DNA of 64,000 nucleotides from Hepsetus odoe (taxonomy: Eukaryota; Chordata; Actinopteri; Characiformes; Hepsetidae). The position numbers and the translations under genes were made by a program. The stretch is taken from positions 23,961,012-24,025,011 of the forward strand of contig CM029370.1 of the NCBI GenBank assembly GCA_017165825.1. Reading direction: 5' to 3'. Of this stretch, positions 61,101-64,000 are shown in pieces; position 1 is the stretch's first letter; every line of letters begins with the position of its first letter. A model generated the notes under the pieces. It was given only the letters and a program-made list of their open reading frames with translations, was not told where the DNA came from and searched no databases.

Positions 61101-63293
61101 AGCATCTCTGAATGAAACTGTTTTGTTTTCTTGTCTTTTCTTTTGCTTTGTGTCTTCTCTGTTCCAGACAGATACAAACAAAAGCATAACTCAAAAACTG
61201 CTGACTCAGGTATACGGCCATGGTGCCATCTTCATCTTGCTTGGACTTAAGGACTGCACGAACAACAAAGCCTACCGCTAACAAGGCTTGTCGCTATCAA
61301 GGAGGGCTTAACCTTGACTGGCCAGCACTAATTTCTTGCTCCTAGTGGATTTTGCAGATAGTTTCCTTCCTAGCTTCCTGCCTGGCTAAAGCAAGCATGC
61401 ATGGCTAACGATACTTTTATTCTAATGGCTATTTTACGTATCAGGTACTGGGGAGTACAGATCACCTCTTGCTTTCAACACTTCTGCTATGCTGCCACAG
61501 TTTCTGACGTTAGATATTGAAAGGGAATTTGACCCGCTGTAGACATGCATGCATTGACTCCCCTTTTCTATTTTACCTTATGTTGTGGCTTACTACTTCT
61601 TACATCTGAGCAGTTTTGTAAGAGTACATCTCAGCATTGCAGTCTAGTAGTCCACTGTAGCTTTTGGTGTAATGCTGTTCACTCTGGGCAATAAAATCCT
61701 TTCCTACAGTAAAAAGCCAGTTATTTACCTGCAGATAGACTTAAAGTTCTCTAAATACTCAAACTTTACTTAATTCAGATGCATAAAATGTTATTTCTAA
61801 AAGTTTGAAAAACACAACTGGGTTGATTTGTTTAAAAATGACGTACAAAACTGTAACAGTTAATCGAAGTGCATCACTTGTTCCGGTGTAAATGCCATGC
61901 ACGGTTGTTCACATAATAATGATGATTTAATCATTTTCTGAAGGTGAACTCACGCACTCATCATGCACTGCCATGCACTTTCAGTCATGTCATGCTGAAA
62001 GTACTGCAATGTAATCAATTGTCACGAGTCTGATGAATCTCAGCCTCGGTAACCAGTCAGCCCACTTCCACAATGTAATAATGATGAAGATTGTGTTCTT
62101 TTGTCAGGTGTGCACTATAGGTGCTATTACAAGCTACCAGTGATGGTCACAATCAATCTCTGCTTATTTAGATCCACATCCTTTTAATGTTCGTAGTAAC
62201 ATGGCCAAAACTGATACATGTCAAATTCTTTGTCTTAAGCGAAGTCTGTGTGTAAATTATGCAACTAATGGCGGTGGCCTAGTGGTTAGGGAGTTGGCCC
62301 CAAGATTGGAAGTTCGTGGGTTGGAATCCCAGACCACTAGGTTGCCCTGAGGTACCCTTGAGCAAGGTACTGCCCCCATCACTGCTCCCCAGACGCTTTA
62401 AATAGCTGCCCCCTGCTGCACGGTGTGTATGAATTAACAGCAGGCATTGTGGTTCACTGTGTGCTGTGCTTCACAATGACAAATAGTCACATTATCTTCA
62501 TTATTTACTGTCCAAGTTAAGGCCTGCTACTGCTAGAACTTTATCAATATCAAATACCAATATTAACACTTCTGCAGTAATGCTAATTTCTATTCCCTGT
62601 AATTATACTAAGTGTTCATCTGACAGCTTTGCACACTACTGTTTCCAACTGAAACTCATGAGAAAAAAAAGAAATGGGAATACAGCTGCAAAACGTATTG
62701 AGTTTAAAAATGGAGAAGCTTCTACAGCACAATGATGAACTTAAGATTGCAGACATTTTTAAGTTCACAAAAATCATTACCCATTCTCTGTAGGCCTAAA
62801 AGGCCCTGAGGGCTCTTATTTGAACTAATGAACCTAAGATGACAGATTTCTTGCATTTGAGTAGAAAGCAAGAAAATTTTAATTTATATTTTAATCACAA
62901 TATTGGTTTGATCTGGTACCAATGCATCCATACCAATCAACATGTACCACTAAATTTCCTTATAAGATGTGAAGTGCTCACTTGACCTAAAGCCTATATT
63001 TTAGCATCTCAGGCCCAGCTTCCCTCTAGAATATATGATAGTGTGTTAGTGTCCCAGCGAAAAACCTGAGTGTAATGTTGCTGTGATATTAGATCATATT
63101 TTTACTTCGTATTGTTTTCTATTGTTGTGACATTGTTTCTCCTCCATTGCAGTTTGTGGTAAGCGATATAAGAACCGCCCAGGGCTGAGCTACCACTACA
63201 CCCACACACACCTGGCTGAGGAGGAGGGAGAGGAGGAGAGAGAAGCCGACATTTCACAGTCACCACCTGAACCCAACCCTGAAAACCATAAAC
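39201..63293 (+). CDS. dpf3: Dpf3 (BAF45c), first seven coding exons, 3' part beyond the window
   Basis: DPF3 is a nuclear subunit of the BAF (SWI/SNF) chromatin remodeller; its C-terminal tandem PHD fingers read modified histone H3, and it is linked to heart and muscle development. Exons joining in phase: 39201-39232, 51589-51749, 53979-54086, 57966-58099, 58707-58802, 59179-59251, 63153-63293. They encode about 248 residues; full-length proteins are about 360-390. The start is MATVIQNPLK, followed by the conserved requiem N-terminal domain (LGDQFYKEAIEHCRSYN, RLCAERSVRMPFLDSQTG, CYIWMEKRHRGPG). A basic CWRKKRRMHPP segment, the EALLRGEG motif and an acidic/basic linker (FEVDTPKRKQR) come next. 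Then a Krueppel-type C2H2 finger has Cys 200 and 203 and His 216 and 221 (VCDICGKRYKNRPGLSYHY, the Ile codon being split by an intron). The PHD fingers are not in the window. Compared with DPF1/DPF2, the sequence MATVI..PLKALGDQ and HLAEEEGEE fit DPF3 best. The first intron is 12.4 kb. Confidence 0.95.
39356..39420. repeat. (GT)n-rich low-complexity tract
   Basis: Interrupted TGTG/CGTG repeats about 120 bases after the dpf3 exon 1 donor. Confidence 0.7.
41800..41862. repeat. (CA)n microsatellite
   Basis: About 28 CA units with two interruptions, followed by further CA tracts at 41956-41996 and 42126-42160. Confidence 0.95.
41956..41996. repeat. (CA)n microsatellite
   Basis: CA tract interrupted by CGTGTGCACGCA. 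Confidence 0.9.
42126..42160. repeat. (CA)n microsatellite
   Basis: About 13 CA units ending in ATACATACAC. Confidence 0.9.
42367..42588 (+). repeat. SINE family A copy
   Basis: AATGGCCTAGTGTTAGGGAC, GGTTTCAAATCCCAGACCAG, TACCCTTGAGCAAGGTGCC and a tail with TTTCACAATGACA. First of three SINEs in a row. Confidence 0.8.
42589..42780 (+). repeat. SINE family B copy, best preserved
   Basis: GGTGGTCTAGTGGTCGGATA, GGTTGGAATCCCACCTC, CTGAGCAAGACCCTTAACC and the full tail GGATAAGAGCGTCTGCTAAA followed by TGTAAATAA. Confidence 0.85.
42783..43031 (+). repeat. SINE family A copy, full length
   Basis: The head GGGGCAGCGGGGGTCTAGTG and the tail CAATGACAAGAATAGTCACT are both present, so this copy defines the family length of about 245 bases. 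Confidence 0.85.
43055..43240. repeat. AGAGT pentamer run and possible LINE tail fragment
   Basis: Five AGAGT units are followed by TCTTTTATTATCCCACGAATG then GGAAATTTGGCC, similar to the ends of several fish LINE-type repeats. The family is not certain. Confidence 0.4.
43241..43293. repeat. (CTAT)n(TA)n microsatellite
   Basis: CTAT units followed by about fifteen TA units. Confidence 0.9.
43783..43884 (+). other. Candidate cassette exon in dpf3 intron 1
   Basis: 102 bases bordered by a pyrimidine-bearing acceptor (TTAACTGCAG) and the donor GG|GTGGGT. Starting in the phase left by dpf3 exon 1 it is open throughout and would insert 34 residues, including IRAAPSSGDYKIEPSATI, before LGDQFYK without changing the frame. 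It is not part of the known DPF N-terminus, and an open frame of this length can arise by chance. Confidence 0.25.
45149..45162 (-). promoter_or_regulatory. DR1 nuclear-receptor site
   Basis: TGACCTTTGACCCC on the plus strand, that is GGGGTCAAAGGTCA on the minus strand: two AGGTCA-type half sites spaced by one base, the form bound by HNF4, PPAR-RXR, COUP-TF and RXR. Located in dpf3 intron 1, in non-repetitive sequence. Confidence 0.45.
45546..45619. repeat. (CA)n ... (TG)n inverted microsatellite pair
   Basis: About 16 CA units, a 19-base spacer and about 11 TG units. The two arms are complementary and could fold into a hairpin in RNA or DNA. Confidence 0.85.
46085..46315. promoter_or_regulatory. 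Candidate non-coding regulatory block, homeodomain-core rich
   Basis: Non-repetitive sequence in dpf3 intron 1 with many TAAT/ATTA cores, notably AATGAATTAATTATCAATTG followed by GATTAATGAG. Conservation cannot be tested here. Confidence 0.3.
46751..46922 (-). repeat. SINE family A copy with internal deletion
   Basis: The tail GTGAAAGTGACAACCCTTGT is joined directly to AGCTATTGAAAGCGCCCGGG, so about 75 bases of the body (CTCTGCATTTAACCC region) are missing. The head is well preserved. Confidence 0.8.
48365..48547 (-). repeat. SINE family A copy, degenerate
   Basis: GGAGCAGTGGGCA, AACTCAGGGTAACCTACTG and CTGGGATTTGAAATCATGAC are recognisable in reverse orientation. Confidence 0.65.
48592..48842 (+). 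repeat. SINE family A copy, full length
   Basis: GGGGCAGCGGTGGCCTAGTG, GGTTTGATTCCGAGACCAGT and CAAGAATAGTCACTTTCACT are intact. It lies 45 bases from an oppositely oriented copy, so the pair could form an RNA foldback. Confidence 0.85.
53467..53500. repeat. (CT)n microsatellite
   Basis: About seventeen CT units within a longer pyrimidine stretch in dpf3 intron 2. Confidence 0.9.
53735..53868 (-). repeat. RTE-like LINE leader fragment
   Basis: The plus strand reads CATATTGATTTGGCAAAAGT and CAGATGCCCTTCCTGACATA, then CACTGGCTTGTGCGTCCC. This matches the leader part of the LINE at 18965-19465, same orientation, and ends 110 bases before a dpf3 exon. Confidence 0.65.
54120..54162. repeat. (CA)n microsatellite near a dpf3 donor
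   Basis: About 21 CA units starting 33 bases after the donor at 54087. Confidence 0.95.
55765..56672 (-). pseudogene. RTE-like LINE, reverse-transcriptase 3' half, broken
   Basis: The minus strand encodes part of a non-LTR reverse transcriptase: VGLHQGSAVSPFLFAMVMDR, then the catalytic box FVDDIVLC (usually FADD/YADD) and LEENLERWRYALE. A frameshift follows, and a second frame gives the C-terminal tail with IGRRMLKMELPGKRRRGRPK and FMDVVREDM. The endonuclease and leader are absent. The domain style is that of fish RTE-type elements; the exact clade was not testable. Confidence 0.8.
56716..56885 (-). repeat. SINE family A copy
   Basis: TTACACCTCTGCATTTAACC, CAAGGGTACCTCAAGGCAAC, GATTTGAACCCACCATCTTC and TAACCACTAGGCCACTGCTG in reverse order. 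A short stretch before the GGGACGGTACC block is deleted. Confidence 0.8.
57125..57400. promoter_or_regulatory. Candidate non-coding regulatory block in dpf3 intron 3
   Basis: Unique sequence with TGATTGATTGACG (PBX/MEIS-HOX-like), TTTAATTAAATT and CAATTAG homeodomain cores, followed by a GC-balanced stretch. Low-complexity purine repeats start right after it. Confidence 0.3.
58111..58151. repeat. (AC)n microsatellite next to a dpf3 donor
   Basis: About 20 AC units beginning 11 bases after the GT of the donor at 58100. Confidence 0.95.
59252..63152 (+). other. dpf3: dpf3 intron 6
   Basis: 3.9 kb with one family A SINE and a poly(A) run near 60287-60305. No other repeat or coding signal was seen. 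Confidence 0.8.
62269..62490 (+). repeat. SINE family A copy
   Basis: GCGGTGGCCTAGTGGTTAGG, GGGTTGGAATCCCAGACCAC, TACCCTTGAGCAAGGTACTG and TTCACAATGACAAATAGTCA are present. Confidence 0.85.
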
Positions 63294-64000
63294 GTAAGCT
63301 AACTGCTACACTGCTTACATTTAGAAAAAGAATAGTGCGCCGCTTTTTTACTTTTTATACTAATGTGTTGTTCACAGGATTCTCTACCAATGATAAGCTA
63401 GTTCAGAATACTGAAGCCAGATTTTTACCTGCAATACGAGACAATATTAATGGAGTGGTACCTTCATCCAGACTGGTTTTCAGTCACATGTTCAGTTTGA
63501 TCACTAGTCTTTCGGTATTTTGCATTATATGCATGATGTTTTTGTAATTGACGTGTCCAAAATTGTATGATGAATGTGAAAGCAGCAAAAGCAAAAAGCA
63601 TTACCTATGCAAAAACTGCTAAAAGTCAAATTCATAGATTACATTTAGAAAGTGAAAGTGACAACCCTTGTCATTGCGAGGTCACAGCACAGCAAGCGTG
63701 AACCACAACGAAATTGGACCTCTGCTTTTAACCCATGCACACAAACACCGTGCAGCAGTGGGCAGCTTTTGAAAGCGCCCGGGGAGCAGTGACGGGGACG
63801 GTACCTTGCTCAGGAGTACCTCAGGGCAACCCACTTGTGAGGGAATCGAACCCACAATCTTCTGATGCGGGGCCAACTCCCTAACCACTAGGCCACCGCT
63901 GCAACCTAAAAAAATATACAATAAATAATAGGCCCATATGCTTTAAACAGTTCAGATAGTTTTTTATTAAACAATAAAAAGTAACTATTCATTAAATCTT
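63294..64000 (+). other. dpf3: dpf3 intron 7, left part
   Basis: Runs from the donor GTAAGC to the window edge. Apart from the SINE at 63651-63902 nothing is recognisable. The PHD-finger exons are expected further right. Confidence 0.7.
63651..63902 (-). repeat. SINE family A copy, full length
   Basis: AGTGAAAGTGACAACCCTTG (tail end), CGTGAACCACAACGAAATTG, GAAAGCGCCCGGGGAGCAGT and TAACCACTAGGCCACCGCTG (head). Among the best preserved copies, with CG dinucleotides still intact, so probably young. Confidence 0.85.

Overview
The window is nuclear DNA from a vertebrate, most likely a teleost fish. Its genes are interrupted by introns with canonical GT..AG borders, and the introns and spacers are AT-rich and full of CA/TA microsatellites. 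The dispersed repeats are typical of fish: tRNA-derived SINEs, decayed Tc1-like transposons and fragments of an RTE-like LINE. A more exact species call is not possible from the sequence alone.

Layout: (1) 924-1370, plus strand, is the last coding exon of a Rho GTPase of the RhoU/RhoV type, closest to rhov; the rest of that gene lies to the left. (2) 1371-22030 is about 20 kb of gene-free spacer with SINEs, Tc1 remnants and a LINE fragment. (3) 22040-22640 is a CpG-rich promoter-like block with a ZNF143-type site. It is followed by a complete zfyve1 (DFCP1) reading frame in 11 coding exons (23395-31120, 773 residues). (4) A 2 kb spacer separates zfyve1 from a convergent, complete dcaf4 on the minus strand in 13 coding exons (38153 down to 33104, 507 residues). 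(5) A 1 kb divergent promoter interval (38154-39200) leads into dpf3 on the plus strand. Its first seven coding exons (39201-63293) are present and the PHD-finger exons lie beyond the right edge. All exon phases were checked and join without a frameshift.

The order and orientation zfyve1 > < dcaf4 dpf3 > is that of the human 14q24 block (DPF3, DCAF4, ZFYVE1), so it is an old vertebrate synteny block. The rhov-like neighbour is different: in human RHOV lies on chromosome 15. The genes are not a pathway: rhov is a membrane-bound GTPase, zfyve1 a PI3P-binding omegasome protein, dcaf4 a CUL4-DDB1 substrate receptor and dpf3 a BAF chromatin-remodelling subunit.

Points worth a second look: a possible 102-base in-phase cassette exon in dpf3 intron 1; long CA tracts just after two dpf3 donors; a textbook DR1 nuclear-receptor site; homeodomain-rich non-repetitive intron blocks; an unusual Ile in the second FYVE motif of Zfyve1; a non-autonomous Tc1 derivative with ~150-bp inverted repeats present in two copies; and a degenerate triplicated block in dcaf4 intron 1. 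No CRISPR array, prokaryotic operon, rRNA or functional tRNA gene was seen.
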